A stretch of 64,000 nt of DNA from Plotosus lineatus (taxonomy: Eukaryota; Chordata; Actinopteri; Siluriformes; Plotosidae). The number at the start of each line of letters is the position of its first letter. The stretch's first letter is position 1. Shown here in pieces: positions 46,282 through 57,969 of this stretch. Under the pieces are notes generated by a model. That model was not told the origin of the DNA, ran no database searches, and saw nothing but the letters and a program-made list of their open reading frames with translations. The position numbers and the translations under genes are program-made. The stretch is from positions 20,322,001 to 20,386,000 of the forward strand of contig CM045733.1 of assembly GCA_024760905.1 (NCBI GenBank), read 5' to 3'.

Positions 46282-46361
46282 TCTGTCTTCCTTTCGGCTT
46301 TTTCCTTTTTACTCGGGAGTCGCCACAGCGAATCATCTGATTCGCATGTTTGAAAAGACGT
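46282..46361 (-). repeat. 80-bp RTE-type tail insertion
   Basis: Contains only the shared 3' end (reverse: CAGATGATTCGCTGTGGCGA then AAAAAGCCGAAAGGAAGACA). Flanked by CCATCTCAGAAACAAG (46266-46281) and CCATCCCAGAAACAAG (46362-46377). A severely 5'-truncated SINE-A-r or RTE copy. Confidence 0.8.
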
Positions 46362-46377
46362 CCATCCCAGAAACAAG

Positions 46378-46830
46378 AATGACTATAAATTTAATTTTAA
46401 AAAATGAGATTTAAGGTGTATAAGAACTTTGTGTTGACGTATCCTACACAAAATTACTTTTATTTTCTTTCTAAATTGCTACAGCATCAGTCTGGATGCA
46501 TCTGGGTTTTTTTTTTTTGTTGTTGTTGTTTGTTTGTTTGTTTGTTTTTATTTTACAAAGTAACATAACCATGTTTTATGTTTTTATGTTGCATTTCTAA
46601 TATGGAAGTCAATAACAAATAAGGTAGCCTCAGATTTTATTCCACTTATGTATAAGTTTGATTGTGTTTACACAAATTTCTAAATAATGAGAAAAATCTG
46701 AAAAGATATTGATGCCGAAAAAGTAATAAAACAAACAAAAAAGAAATGAACATAAATACGACATAGGAATACACATAATAAATACAATAAGCTCCATTCA
46801 TTCATTCGGTGATATGTTGAAGTGCTTTAG
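46378..46830. other. Intergenic, nothing identified
   Basis: Holds a T/G-rich (TTG)n-(TTTG)n patch at about 46507-46548. Confidence 0.5.
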
Positions 46831-47330
46831 GAGTGATCACACCAGAGATGCGATTGAAAAGCAACTGATGTGAATAGATTTTTTGCGAATTTCAATGGGT
46901 GGTAAGATTTTGTTTTGTTATTCAACACAGCAAGAAATATTTTGTGGCTTACAAATGTATTTTGAATGAAAGTTGCGAGAAGGTGGCGCATCAATTTTTG
47001 TGACTGATTTGCAAGTTATTTGCAACTGTTTTACAGATGTTTGGCAGAAAAAATGAATCGCCTGTCGTAAGTCAGTCTTTTTTTTTGTTGTCAAACCATT
47101 TGCTTTTTATTAGCATGAACAAAATGTGAGGAAAGCACGAACAATGACAAAATATATGGTATATGATGAATGCCTCATACTTTCCATGTAGAAGTCTCCA
47201 ATTTGTAACGTTTCCTGGCAAACAAATAATTTGCGAGCAAAATGGCAACTTTGTGACCTTTTCATGACATGTGCAGACTGTTTGAGAAGAGTTTGAGACT
47301 GCTCTGTCTTGTGACATTCATAGGTTTTTC

Positions 47331-47361
<31 letters not shown>

Positions 47362-47785
47362 GGTCAGGTCATGCTGACAGCAGTCTAACCAATGAGGTCC
47401 AGACCTCCCTCTCCCTAGTTACTTCCTCCAGCTCTTCTGGGGAGACACCGAGACATTCTCAGACCAGTCGAGAGACATACCTCAGACATCCAGGAGGAGC
47501 TTGGAGAAGAACCGCTGCTCTTCTGCGGGGAGAGGAGACAGTTGAGGTGGATCAAACATCTGGTATGAATGCCTCCCTGGTGAGGAGTTTCAGGCATGTT
47601 GAACCCAGAAGAGACCCCAGGGTCGACCCAGAACACGTTGAAGAGATTGTGGGTTTTTCAAAGGTTTAATTTTTTTTTTTTTGCGATGAGTTTACGAACA
47701 AGGGAAGAAAAATGTGGTGCCGTGAATGTTGTGAGGCACATTTCAGAATGAACAGCAACATTTACAACCTCTAGTGTGATCACTC
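46831..47785. mobile_element. Unclassified TIR element, hosting Rex3
   Basis: Left end GAGTGATCACACCAGAG, right end CTCTAGTGTGATCACTC, near-perfect 17-bp inverted repeats. The interior includes repeated TTGCGA/TTTGCAA motifs. Without the Rex3 insertion it is about 630 bp. No clear target duplication was found. Confidence 0.5.
47331..47651. mobile_element. Rex3 3' end with 5' inversion
   Basis: 47331-47479 is the Rex3 3' end on the minus strand, starting (CAT)n. 47480-47651 is the adjoining upstream Rex3 segment on the plus strand (CATCCAGGAGGAGCTTGGAG through GGTCGACCCAGAACACG). The two parts meet in the source element at the GATTATG|TCTCTC point, as seen by comparison with 52252-52264. Flanked by GGTTTTTC at 47323-47330 and 47652-47659. 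Confidence 0.82.
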
Positions 47786-47885
47786 GCTTAATCCTACCAG
47801 GGTCATGGCGTGGCTGGTGCATCCAGTCGACACTGTGCGAAGGTGGAGTACGCCTTGAATAGCTCACCAGACCATTGCAAATGCA
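47786..47885 (-). repeat. SINE tail fragment
   Basis: CGCTTAATCCTACCAGGGTC to AATAGCTCACCAGACCATTG. Confidence 0.5.
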
Positions 47886-48274
47886 ATGTTAGACACATAA
47901 CTCCAATTTTTTTCAAAATACTTTTAAGAAAATTAAATTTTTAAGAACAAATAAAATATTTAGAAAGTAACAGGAACAAGAGGGAAACTGGAGTGAATAC
48001 AGATGGACGGGTAGCCACCGGAACTGTTGCATTTTAAAGTAAACTACGTAACAAGGCATGGTTAGCTTGGTAGGTCTGCTATAAACTTAGCCATTGGTAT
48101 TAGTTGTGAGTAATTATCTCGGTGTATTGATGTAATTCTTCTGAACAGTGCTATCTCTGTGTCTGTGTATGTGTCTGACTATATGGAAAAGCACAGTGGA
48201 GAGCCTTGTACGGTCAGTGGAAGGAATGAGAATAGAAATACTCTAATCCTCCTTATTTCGTGGTTAATGGAGAC
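47886..48274. other. Intergenic, nothing identified
   Basis: AT-rich, no named repeat. Confidence 0.45.
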
Positions 48275-48430
48275 CACCCCCTCCCCGTGGGTGTGAGTGT
48301 GGATATTGGAATGAACTGGTGAGCCATTCGAGGTGTACCCTGCCTTCACGCAATGTTGGCTGACATAGGCTCCAGCTTCCTCACAACCCTAGTGGTATTA
48401 GGCAATTTGGCAAAAGAATGAATTTAGTCT
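48275..48430 (+). repeat. SINE-B tail fragment
   Basis: GGGTGTGAGTGTGGATATTG to GGCTCCAGCTTCCTCAC, then CCTAGTGGTATTAGGCAA. Confidence 0.5.
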
Positions 48431-48626
48431 TGATGTAATGTATTTCTTAACATACTTCTATAAGGATTGATTATGCATAATCATAATTAATTATACTCTA
48501 ATCTATTTTGGGGTCAAATGATTAATTGCTCAAACCACGGCTGACCAGACTGGCATTATAATTAGAAGTTATCAAGTAAAAAATTGGTTACAGGACGAGG
48601 GTGGATTAAAAAGCATAACATATATA

Positions 48627-48957
48627 TCAGGGCAGTGGTGGTCTGGTGGTATAGGGTGCTGGAATGCTGATCCTAAGGTTGGAGGTTCGAGTCCCACTCT
48701 CCACAAGGTTGTCACTATCCCCCCACAGTGCCGCTAACTGGGTTATCAAAGGCCGGCCATGTCTCTCACTGTCAATGGTGAGACGTCCATGTAAAAGAAC
48801 CATTGCTGACTTTCGTAAAAGCCGTCAGCGTGTTTCTGTCCCTTGCGAAAAGGTTGTGTCAGGAATGGCATCTGATGTAAAAACCTATGCCAAATCAAAC
48901 GTACGAATCATTTGCTATTGGCGACCCCTGATAAAGGGAAAAAGCCGAAAGGAAATC
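48627..48957 (+). repeat. SINE-A (A-r tail)
   Basis: Head GGGCAGTGGTGGTCTGGTGG, B box GGTTCGAGTCC, RTE-type end GGCGACCCCTGATAAAGGG, AAAAGCCGAAAGGAAA. Confidence 0.82.
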
Positions 48958-48997
48958 ACTTAATATGCACATGTTAGAAAAAAAAAATGGAGAACAT

Positions 48998-49297
48998 TCA
49001 TTCATTAATTTATTCATTTGCCGAACTGGTCAATCCTCATAGGATACTAGATAAGCTAAAACCCATCTCAGCCTGCATTGGGTGCAGGCTGCTACGTCGT
49101 GAACAGCTCTCCAGGCCATCACCACCATTCGCACTCACACCTAGAGGCAATTTGGAGCAGTTAGTTAGCTTAATGTTAATGTGTTTGATTGTCGGAGGAA
49201 ACCGGCATTGTAGAGGAAACTCAAGACAGCACAATGAGAGCATGCAAACTTAGCAAAAAACAGCCAGAGGATAACCACTATGCCACTGTGCTACTCT
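48998..49297 (-). repeat. SINE-B copy
   Basis: Tail at left (TTGCCGAACTGGTCAATCC), reverse head at right (AACCACTATGCCACTGTGC). Confidence 0.65.
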
Positions 49298-49451
49298 AGA
49301 AGAAGGATAATACCATCAAGGAATATATACCACAAACAAACAAGTAAACATACAAACAAATACATTTATCAATATGTACTTTTTGTACTATGCCTTTTTG
49401 GTACACAGCATACAATACAAAAACAACAAATATGCTCGTCCAGTCATTAAT

Positions 49452-49808
49452 TATGGTGGCACGGTGGCATAGGGGTTAGCACATCCCTCTCACAGCAAGA
49501 AAGCCTGGGTTCTTTTCCCATGCTTGGGCATTTCTGTGTGCAGTTCTCTCTGTGTTTAAGTGAGTCTCCTCCGGGTACCCCGGTTTCCTCCCACACTCCA
49601 AAAACATGCACAGTAACGGCTAACTGGCTTTTCCAAATGGCCTCTAAGTGTGAGTGTGAATGGTTGTGTGAGTGTTGGCCCTGTGATGGCCTGGTGCGCT
49701 GTCGAGGATGTACCCCGCCTGCGCCCAGAGTCGGCTGCGATGGGCGCCAGCCTTCCAGCGACCCTAATTAGGATTAAGTGGTCCAAAAAATGAATGAATG
49801 AATGAATG
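49452..49808 (+). repeat. SINE-B copy, nearly full length
   Basis: GGTGGCACGGTGGCATAGGG head, GTTTCCTCCCACACTCCAAA body, CGACCCTAATTAGGATTAAG tail with (AATG)n. It shows that the last 130 bases or so of SINE-A-b are the SINE-B 3' end. Confidence 0.8.
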
Positions 49809-50257
49809 AACTGCTTATTTCATTCTGGTTTATGTAAAGTCTTTATCAGTGTTTAAAGATAATTAAAGAACATTCAAAAGAATACTCGTCCAGCCTTGTC
49901 AGACTTTGTTGGAGGTGTACCCCATAATAAATAAACCTATATCTGCATGCTTTTGATTTTAAAATAGATAAATAAATAAATAAATAAAACATACAGACCT
50001 GCACTTGATAAATGCAGAGCTTTGACCATGTGTAGCCCATCAGGCCTTGCGTACAAAAGTGAGTCAAACAGATCAGCGAGGATATTAAAGCCACCAAAGC
50101 ATTAAATTAGTTCACATGCAACCAGAATGTAAATATATTTTCTGAAATCCAGTATCACTTGTTTACGAAACGTTATACTAGATCTCATGCTTTTGTAAGC
50201 ACAAACACTGTAGTTGTTTAAAGGAGCCCATTCCCTTACCAAGTATATTATTCTTTC
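49809..50257. other. Intergenic, nothing identified
   Basis: AT-rich complex sequence; an (AAAT)n patch near 49970-49988. Confidence 0.45.
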
Positions 50258-50596
50258 ATTTATTCATTCATTTTGTCACCACTTACTCCTAAGTAGGGTC
50301 TCAGGGAGGCAGGCCCCCATCAGTCGACTCTTGGCAAGGGCGGTTTACACCCTGAACAGCTTGCCAAGCATTGCAGGGAAAACACACACAGCCATTTACA
50401 CTCACACTCATGCGTAGGGGAAATTTGGAACAGCCAATTAGTCTACCATGCATGTTTTTGGACTGTGGGAGGAAACCTACGCAAACATGGTGAGAACTTG
50501 CAAACCCCACACAAAAACACTCTCGGCCAGGAATTGAACCTAAACCTTCTTGCTGTGAAGCCGATGTGCTAATCACTGCACCATTGTGCTATCCCG
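50258..50596 (-). repeat. SINE-B copy
   Basis: TTCATTCATTTTGTCACCAC at left, GACTGTGGGAGGAAACC in the body, reverse head GCACCATTGTGCTATCC at right. Confidence 0.75.
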
Positions 50597-51083
50597 GGCT
50601 TATTAATGAAACACAAAACATATCTATTGGAAATAATCATCCACACCGTCTTTCTGAAACCATTTGATTACTCCTGTTTGTGAGTTTCAGTGACCCCTGG
50701 CCTGTGCAGTAAATATTGTCATTATTATTTCTTTTGGAATTGTGTGAATTGCACTGTCAAGTTATCACAGATGTGAAAGATGTACTCCTGTCATTGGACT
50801 TATTATTATTGCAGTTATAAACAGATGGAACCAAAACAAGATGTAAAATGGCTGAATAAAAGATCCTAAAGCCTAGGTCACATGTGAGCAATCATGGCTG
50901 AATGTACAAACAAATTTCAGTTTGAGGATAATTGAGTATATTTTTGGAAATATTCGGTCCAATTTGAGCTGCACACGTCATGCAAATCTGCCCATTTTTA
51001 CAAAGAAAAACCTATGAAATTATGACACGTCTCATGAATCCGCACCTTCTACATAGAACCGGCCAGCGGGAATCCAGTGGGCC
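50597..51083. other. Intergenic, nothing identified
   Basis: No recognised element. Confidence 0.45.
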
Positions 51084-51405
51084 TGTGACGTCAGGAGCAT
51101 ATGAGTTGGACCCAAAGATGCAGGAGACCACGTATGAAGATTCAACGACTTTACTTTAGCACAGGGGAAGACAAAATCACTGGGAATAATTCTTAAACGG
51201 AAACTGGTTGAGCACAAGGAAGGATACCAGGAGCCAGAGAGATCACGGGGAAACAGAATCACATGGAAAGGACAATCTTCTGACACCGGAGGGGAGCGCG
51301 CCACTCCTCTTTATAGCTCGCTGATTGCTGAGTGCATTCAGGTGCGCTCTCTGGGTTTTGCCTGCAGGTAACAACCACGCCCCTTGCTAGCACCTGCAGT
51401 GTATG

Positions 51406-51438
<33 letters not shown>

Positions 51439-51470
51439 AAAAATGCCACCAGCAAGCACAGACCATAACA
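51084..51470 (-). mobile_element. Probable solo LTR
   Basis: 387 bp beginning TGTGACGTCAGG and ending GACCATAACA, so TG..CA on either strand. The minus strand has a TATA-type CTATAAAG (near 51311-51318). Flanking GGGCC and AGGCC match in 4 of 5. Contains (GA)n at 51409-51436. No internal retrotransposon sequence is attached. Confidence 0.5.
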
Positions 51471-51582
51471 AGGCCTACACTTTCTTTAAAAAAAAGAAAG
51501 ATCTGCATATTTCCTACTCGCAACGTGCCTCTTGCCATATCGTACACATATTATAAAAATATTCTATTATTTCTAAATATAA

Positions 51583-52371
51583 ATGGTGGTTCCTGGGTCT
51601 GTTTTTGTGGAGAACGTCCTTTTGGATTCATCAATCTGGGACCTTCAGCTCTCATTGCACAATCTGGGATTCTCAGCAGTCTGTGACATGATCCGGATGA
51701 GAATTAGCACCTCCAAGTCCGAGGCCATGGTTCTTAGATGGAAAATGGTGGAAAGCACCCTCTGGGTCTGGAATGAGGTGCTGCTCCGAGTGGAGGAGTT
51801 CAAGCATGTTGGGGTCTTTTTCATGAGTGAAGGGAAAATGGAGCAGCAGAGCGACAGTTGGATTGCTGCAGCCTCTGCTGTAAAGCAGAGCTTGTACCAG
51901 TTGATCATGGTGAAGAGGGAGCTGCGCCGCAAAGCAAATTTACCAGTCAATCTACGTTTCAACCCTCACCTATGGTCATAAGATTTGGGTGGTGACCAAA
52001 AGAACAAGATCGTTGATACATGCAGATGAAATGAGCTTCCTTTGCCAGGTGGTGGGGCTCTCCCTCAGAGATAGGGTGAGAAGCTCAGACATCCAGGAGA
52101 TGCTTGAGCAGAACCGCTGCTCCTCCACATAAAGAGAAGCCATCTAAGGTGGCTTCTGATTAGAATACCTCCCGAACGCTTCCCTGGTGTGGTGTTGCGA
52201 TAATGTTCAACTGGGAAGAGACCCCGGGGTTGACCGAGAACACACTGGAGGGATTATGTCTCTCAGCTGGTCTGTGAATTCCCCCCCGAAGAACTGAAGG
52301 AAGTGGCTGGGGAGAGGGACCTCATTGCTTAGGCTGCTGCTTCTGTGACCCGACCCGGATTAAGCGGAGGA

Positions 52372-52400
<29 letters not shown>
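51583..52400 (+). mobile_element. Rex3 retroposon, 5'-truncated
   Basis: Starts in the RT C-terminal half (MRISTSKSEAMVLRWKMVE in a 132-residue frame; VEEFKHVGVFFMSEGKM), loses frame near 51980, and continues with recognisable DNA to GACCCGACCCGGATTAAGCG and (GAT)n. It is the reference for the complete Rex3 3' end in this window. Confidence 0.85.
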
Positions 52401-52402
<2 letters not shown>

Positions 52403-52794
52403 TTCGATGTGTGTCCTTACTGCGCAAGCTGCATTTCACAACAAACAGAGAAAGCGCATCTCAGATCTGTTCCGTTTCCACTCACATCTTATTCTTTGGG
52501 AAATACATACAGGCTATGCAATAATCTACTTCTGTATTTTTTTTTTTCTATTTACCTTTTCTTAAATAATGAGTTCAACTTGGATTTCCCACTTAATCTC
52601 TCTTCTTATATAACACAGGATTTTCCTTATCAGGGCAAGGTGGAGAGTTGATCTCGTCTGTTTTGCACATCCAAAATAAATAATAAATCCCGAGGTTTAA
52701 TTAATAAAAAGGGTTTTAACAGGTCATTATGCTCTGATCTGACATGGACTGAATGAATCACAAAGGCACAGGTTTTTAGGCTCAGCTCTGCATT

Positions 52795-52795
<1 letters not shown>
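52401..52795. other. Intergenic, nothing identified
   Basis: No recognised element. Confidence 0.45.
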
Positions 52796-52879
<84 letters not shown>

Positions 52880-52880
52880 G

Positions 52881-52935
<55 letters not shown>

Positions 52936-52945
52936 GTCTCTCTCT

Positions 52946-53000
<55 letters not shown>
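52796..53000. repeat. (TC)n followed by (AC)n
   Basis: About 150 bases of polypyrimidine (TC with TGTC steps), then (AC)n at about 52948-52999. Long ORFs here on both strands are artefacts. 53001-53449 shows nothing identifiable. Confidence 0.95.
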
Positions 53001-53449
53001 CCAAATAGTGCAGGCAGAAATCGCGGCTGTCAAGCAAGCCAAAACTGAGCATCTTATACTGAAATACACAACTGATTGAACCGGACCCACCGGACTCAAG
53101 ACAATCAAATGGAGTTTACATATAAAATATACAGAGGGAAAAAATAACAAAAGGACATTCAAGAAAGCATTGGATTTGTTTTATTTACATTTTAAGGGCA
53201 GGTTCAATACAACACATGAGACTGCCAATGCAGAGTCACATGTTTGACCCTTTGGAAGAGATTGCGCATTTTATCGGCTTGACAAACCCGAAACCAACAG
53301 CAAAAAAAAGTTGCATTATTTCTTCCTATTTTGCGGCTATATGGCTTACATGTGATTTAGCCTTAAACTTCTGAGTTGGGGTGGATTTACCAGAAATTCT
53401 TTGTAGCCATCCAAAATGAACTGATAATAGAAAAATAAACACGTAGGAT

Positions 53450-53775
53450 GAGTCGGCACAGTTTTTAGCAAATTTGCTTCACATCAAGAAGGTCCTGGTT
53501 CAAGGCCTTTGCTGGGTGTTTTTATGTTGCGTTCTCACCATGCTTGTGTGAGGTTCCTCTGGGCACTCCGGTTTCCTCCCACAGTCAGAAACACACACAC
53601 TGGGTCTGCCAAATTGCCCCTGAGTGTGAATGGTTGTGTATGTGTTGGCTCTACAGTGGATTGGTGAGCTCTTCAGAGTGTACCCAACCTTTGCCCAGAT
53701 ATGATTGAGATAGGCTCGAGACTCCATATAACCCGAGTCGGATCGAGTGGTTCTGCAAATGGATGGATGGATATT
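53450..53775 (+). repeat. SINE-B copy, diverged
   Basis: CAAGAAGGTCCTGGTTCAAG near the head, GGTTTCCTCCCACAGTC in the body, TGCAAATGGATGGATGGAT tail. Confidence 0.65.
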
Positions 53776-54398
53776 CACTAGTGAATGGGTGCCTTTAAAT
53801 GATTCTTTTGAGTGAGCATCACGCTTAAAGTTCTATACCTAAATAAACTGTGTCTCATACAGTGGAGGTGGATTACATAATCAGTGGCGACACATATCAA
53901 GAAGTAGGAGGGTTAGAAAATGAGATTAACTAAATAGCCCTTTTATTCTGATGTTGCCTTCAAATCGATGCCCTGGGGCTTTGCTTCATTCTAGCCATGC
54001 AAAACAAATGCAGGTACATAGTATTCCTGCTTGTAGCTTTGGGGCTGTCGTTCTGCCAGTGTTTATTATCATGTTGCCGATTTTTGGACAGAAAGATGTT
54101 TCACACTGCTGTTGCATTCGCCTATTCACAAGCCCTGCCAGCTCTTAAACTTAATAGGCCCGAGATCACACTGTTCTGCTCCAGAGCTACCGACAGTCCA
54201 AGAGATAGCAACTGGACTTTCCTACAATTATTTCAGTAAAATCTGTCTGGAGCCTTGTTTTCAGCTTTCAATTTTTGTAATGTAATAAAATGCATTATGC
54301 TCCTACACTCATCACTATGCCTTAGGTAAAGGGCTCAGACAAAGTTCACAGCATCTCTAGTGATTTTGCCTGATATTAATAATATAGATGCACTGCAA

Positions 54399-54402
<4 letters not shown>
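53776..54402. other. Repeat-poor island, possible conserved element at 53940-54240
   Basis: 53940-54240 is complex and repeat-free. The two overlapping 65- and 80-residue frames lack recognisable domains. Confidence 0.3.

Positions 54403-54475
<73 letters not shown>
54402..54475. repeat. (AT)n, about 36 units
   Basis: Uninterrupted alternating AT next to a T1 end; self-complementary. Confidence 0.95.
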
Positions 54476-54479
<4 letters not shown>

Positions 54480-54481
54480 CA

Positions 54482-54655
54482 CAGGGATCCCTCACTTTCT
54501 GTCGTTAATGCGGACCGAGATCCCCCGCGACCACCGAATTCTGCGAAGTACGATCGACCCCCTGACCCCCGACCCCCCCTGCCCGACTAAAGTATACGTA
54601 CATGTATATGTGTATATAATGTCAATAAATACATACATGATGCTATAAATTTTAA
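54482..54655 (-). mobile_element. T1 element, one end only
   Basis: Starts CAGGGATCCCTCACTTTC and follows T1 to ATGCTATAAATTTTAAATTT, where a SINE-A fragment begins. Confidence 0.7.
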
Positions 54656-54815
54656 ATTTTAGTGCAGCTAACGGTTATCAAAGGCGGGCCATGTCTCTCA
54701 CTGTCTGTAGTGTGAGGTATAAAAGAACCATTGGTGATTTTCGACAATAGTAGCTGCAAAGCTGTCAGCATGTTTCCACCCTGTGATGGCCTGGTTACAG
54801 AAAATGAACTGATAA
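54656..54815 (+). repeat. SINE-A fragment
   Basis: Starts AGTGCAGCTAACGGTTATC without a head, ends at GGTTACAGAAAATGAACTG after loss of about 100 bases of the tail. Confidence 0.6.
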
Positions 54816-54849
54816 GGTTTTGAACATGTTTGAAATTTATTACATCATC

Positions 54850-54975
54850 AGTTCAGTTCATTTTCTGTAACCACTTCATCCTAATTAAGGTTGCGGGGAG
54901 GCTGGTGCCCATCCCAGCCGACTCCGGGCGAGAGCAGAGTACAACCTGGACGGCTCGTCAGGCCATCGCAGTTTT
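54850..54975 (-). repeat. SINE tail fragment
   Basis: CAGTTCATTTTCTGTAACCA to GTCAGGCCATCGCAG. 54976-55279 shows nothing identifiable. Confidence 0.65.
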
Positions 54976-55279
54976 TTACATCTACTTAGTAAATATCAAT
55001 GTAAGATCAATTTCCTTGGCCTGTTGTACCGTATAATGACTTAGTGTGTGATGAAAACATATTAAATTCATATGCTTCTTGGATTATTTGATGCACTCAG
55101 CATGGTACCGTTTTCCTGCAATAGTACTTTGATTTCCCAAAAGTTAACCCACCAGACAACCTCATGTACTAATGTATATTGTAGGACATTTTTAATATAG
55201 TGTTACATCAGCGTATATACATCATGCTTTAACGATCATACATTAACTGAGCATCACAAAAATATCGCACAATGCTTCG

Positions 55280-55515
55280 AGTCTTGGTGAGGATGACTCT
55301 GTGTGGAGTTTGTTCTCCCCTTGATTGCGTAGATTTCCTCCATGTACTCCAGTTTCCTCCTACAGTCCAAAGACATGCACATTAGGCAAACTGGTTGTTC
55401 CAAATCACCCATAAGTGTGAGTATGATTATAAATGGTTGTGTATATATTGGCTCTATGATGTTCAGGCTGTTCATAGTGAGCTACAGGATTAAGCAGTTC
55501 AAGAAATGGATGAAT
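55280..55515 (+). repeat. SINE-B fragment
   Basis: GTTTCCTCCTACAGTCCAAA body and AGGATTAAGCAGTTCAAG tail. Confidence 0.6.
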
Positions 55516-55524
55516 GGATGGACC

Positions 55525-55757
55525 AGAGTGCAGCTAACTGGGTTATCAAAGGCCGACCATGTTTCACTGTCTATGGTGTGAGGTTCATGTAAAAGAACCA
55601 TTGCTGACTTTCGTAAAGAGTAGGCTGCAAAACCATCAGCGTGTTTCTGCTCTGCGATGGCCTGGTGAGCTGTCCAGGGTGTATTCTGCTCTCGTCCAGT
55701 GTCGGCTGAGATGGGCACCTAATTAGGATTAAGCGGTTCAGAAAATGAATGAATGAA
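55525..55757 (+). repeat. SINE-A (A-b tail), head missing
   Basis: AGAGTGCAGCTAACTGGG to AATTAGGATTAAGCGGTTC then AATGAATGAATG. Confidence 0.7.
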
Positions 55758-56708
55758 TGGATTGACTACTTTCAGCACAGCACAAAACAGTCACTAACTT
55801 ATGAGAAGCTTAGTATTCAGTACTTTCAAGTTTAATAGTCTCTACAAAAATTGAATAAATACATCTGCATCTCCCCAAGGTTGCCTAGTCAATATGCCTG
55901 TAACAATGTCAATAGCATTCTGCGCAGAGAATACAGCAGGCAAAGGGGAGGAACACACATAACATTTTATTTATTGGTGTTCATGCCCCTTGGCACTGTC
56001 AGCAGACAGTAATGCAAAATGTAAAACAAACAAAGGTACAGCTCAGCAGCTTGATTGGTGGTTTATGCTGGCCAGGCTCAGCTCAGTGTCACACACTTTG
56101 AGGCAGAGAGAAAAAACATAAATGGGGCATTTGAGGTAAAATGCACAATTCCACCTCAGAGTCCTGTAGAGCACCCTCGGTGCCCTAGGTATGCCTTCTC
56201 TCATCAAAACACCTCTGGCAATCAGAATATCTGTCAAGATGATGCAGACAAATGATCGCAGATAAATGAAATGTCTACTTTTATCATGGACTCACCATTT
56301 AAGGCAGAATACTCCGGCTCTCATTATCTATGTTTATGGGAAATACAGAGAGACTCAAATGCAGCCACAATGTGCTGTCAGTGCATGTAGAAAAATACGA
56401 GAGAGGCAAATAAAGCGTCGGATGGTGTTGATGCATAAGACTACTGAATAATACATCATTTCACAGGAGGATAACATAAAGACACCAAGGTGTCAAGCAA
56501 ACATTTGGCACATCTTTCTACAGCCCTGAAAATTACTTATCTATATTTTCCTGGGAGGATCCAGTGGTACGTCTTGCTGCATTAGCTCCCTTTATAATTC
56601 ACAGCTGCCTGGAAATCAGAATTGGCTTGGACACAGCTCCACCTGGACAGGAATTTACTTCAATTTACGTTTTTTTGAATGTGCACTAAATATGAAGAAA
56701 AAGTAATC
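55758..56708. other. Repeat-poor island, possible conserved element
   Basis: About 950 bases with no named repeat. 55900-56660 is complex, with TAAATGAAATGTCTAC and TTCATTTAT-type cores and no credible ORF (the 66- and 61-residue frames lack domains). It is the largest clean block in the distal half. Confidence 0.35.
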
Positions 56709-57206
56709 CGGGGATCCCTCACTTTCCGTGGTTAAGTGGGACAGAGATCCCCACCGACCATCGACATCTGCGAAGTCGGATCACCCCCCCACCCCCCGAC
56801 TGATGTATATGTACATGTATATGTGTATATAATATCAATTAATACATATTCAATGCTATAAATGCTTATAATAACAATTAAACATTATAAAATAATGCAT
56901 AAGATGTAAATTAAATACACTGGTACCTCACCTTACGAAATTAATTCGTTTCAGAAGTGGTTTCGTAACCTAGATTTTTCGTAAGTTGAACCGCATTTTA
57001 CATGTAAAACGTATCATTCGTTCCAAGGCCCCCAATACTACCACCTAAACCATTTAAAAATTATAAAAGTATACCTTATAAGGCCTCTTTCTGCTTCAAT
57101 ATCGTCCCGATGGTAGACGGGTTTGGCCATATTCCTCTCCGATATCACTCAACTGCATGCCGCGAGCCCGCTTCTTCTTTTCACTCGCACTGGAAATCAC
57201 ACGCGC

Positions 57207-57295
<89 letters not shown>

Positions 57296-57969
57296 GACCA
57301 TGTCTTCTTAGCAGAGTTATAATCTTACAAATGTTTATGCCAGGTTAAAAGCCTGAGCCAAAAAATAAAATTGCAATGAGAACACTCGAAAAACTCACGA
57401 AACAACAGTAACTCTGTCCTTTACACGAAACGCAAATGGGAGGCCAGTTGGGCAGGATGTTGGGAGATAGCCAATGGGAGGCCAGCAGGGCAGGATGTTG
57501 GAAGATGGCCAATGGGAGAGCAACTCGCACATTGCTTGAATTTTTGAGATGGCGGTTTCATAACATGAATTTGTTTCGTATCCAGAGACAGAAATTTTAG
57601 GAAAATGCGTTGCGTAACCTGGATTTTTCATTTGTTGGGATTTTCGTAAGGTGAGGTACCACTGTATGAATACACACACATACAAATGCGCGCACACGCA
57701 CGCAGGTGAGCGTGCATGAACTCAGATGTGCACGTCTCAACAATGTAAGTAGTTTAGATGGGAGGTTTTGGGTTGTTTTTAGTTTTGTGCTTGTTTAGGG
57801 GTTTATATTTTTGCATAATTGGCCTTCTTTTTGTTGCATTTTCCTTAACTTTTCCCCTATCATTCCTTAATTTCCTTATTTTTTAATTAGATGAATATTT
57901 ATTTATTAAAAAAAAACGTGATGCACTGAAGCTGCATGAATTGAAGTGCGAAATAACAAGGGATCCCTG
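56709..57969 (-). mobile_element. T1 element, split by a T2 element
   Basis: Starts CGGGGATCCCTCACTTTCC and ends AACAAGGGATCCCTG. The T1 interior is cut after AAGATGTAAATTAAATA by T2 and resumes with ATGAATACACACACATAC. Confidence 0.75.
56918..57664 (+). mobile_element. T2 TIR element, complete, inside T1
   Basis: CACTGGTACCTCACCTTACG at the left, CGTAAGGTGAGGTACCACTG at the right, TA on both sides, 747 bp. Contains (GT)n (57207-57293) and repeated GCCAATGGGAG segments. No ORF. Confidence 0.85.

Noticed and set aside
52630..53162. Overlapping ORFs of 89-140 residues rich in RE, SL or VC repeats
   Set aside because: Translations of (TC)n/(AC)n microsatellites, open in several frames on both strands.
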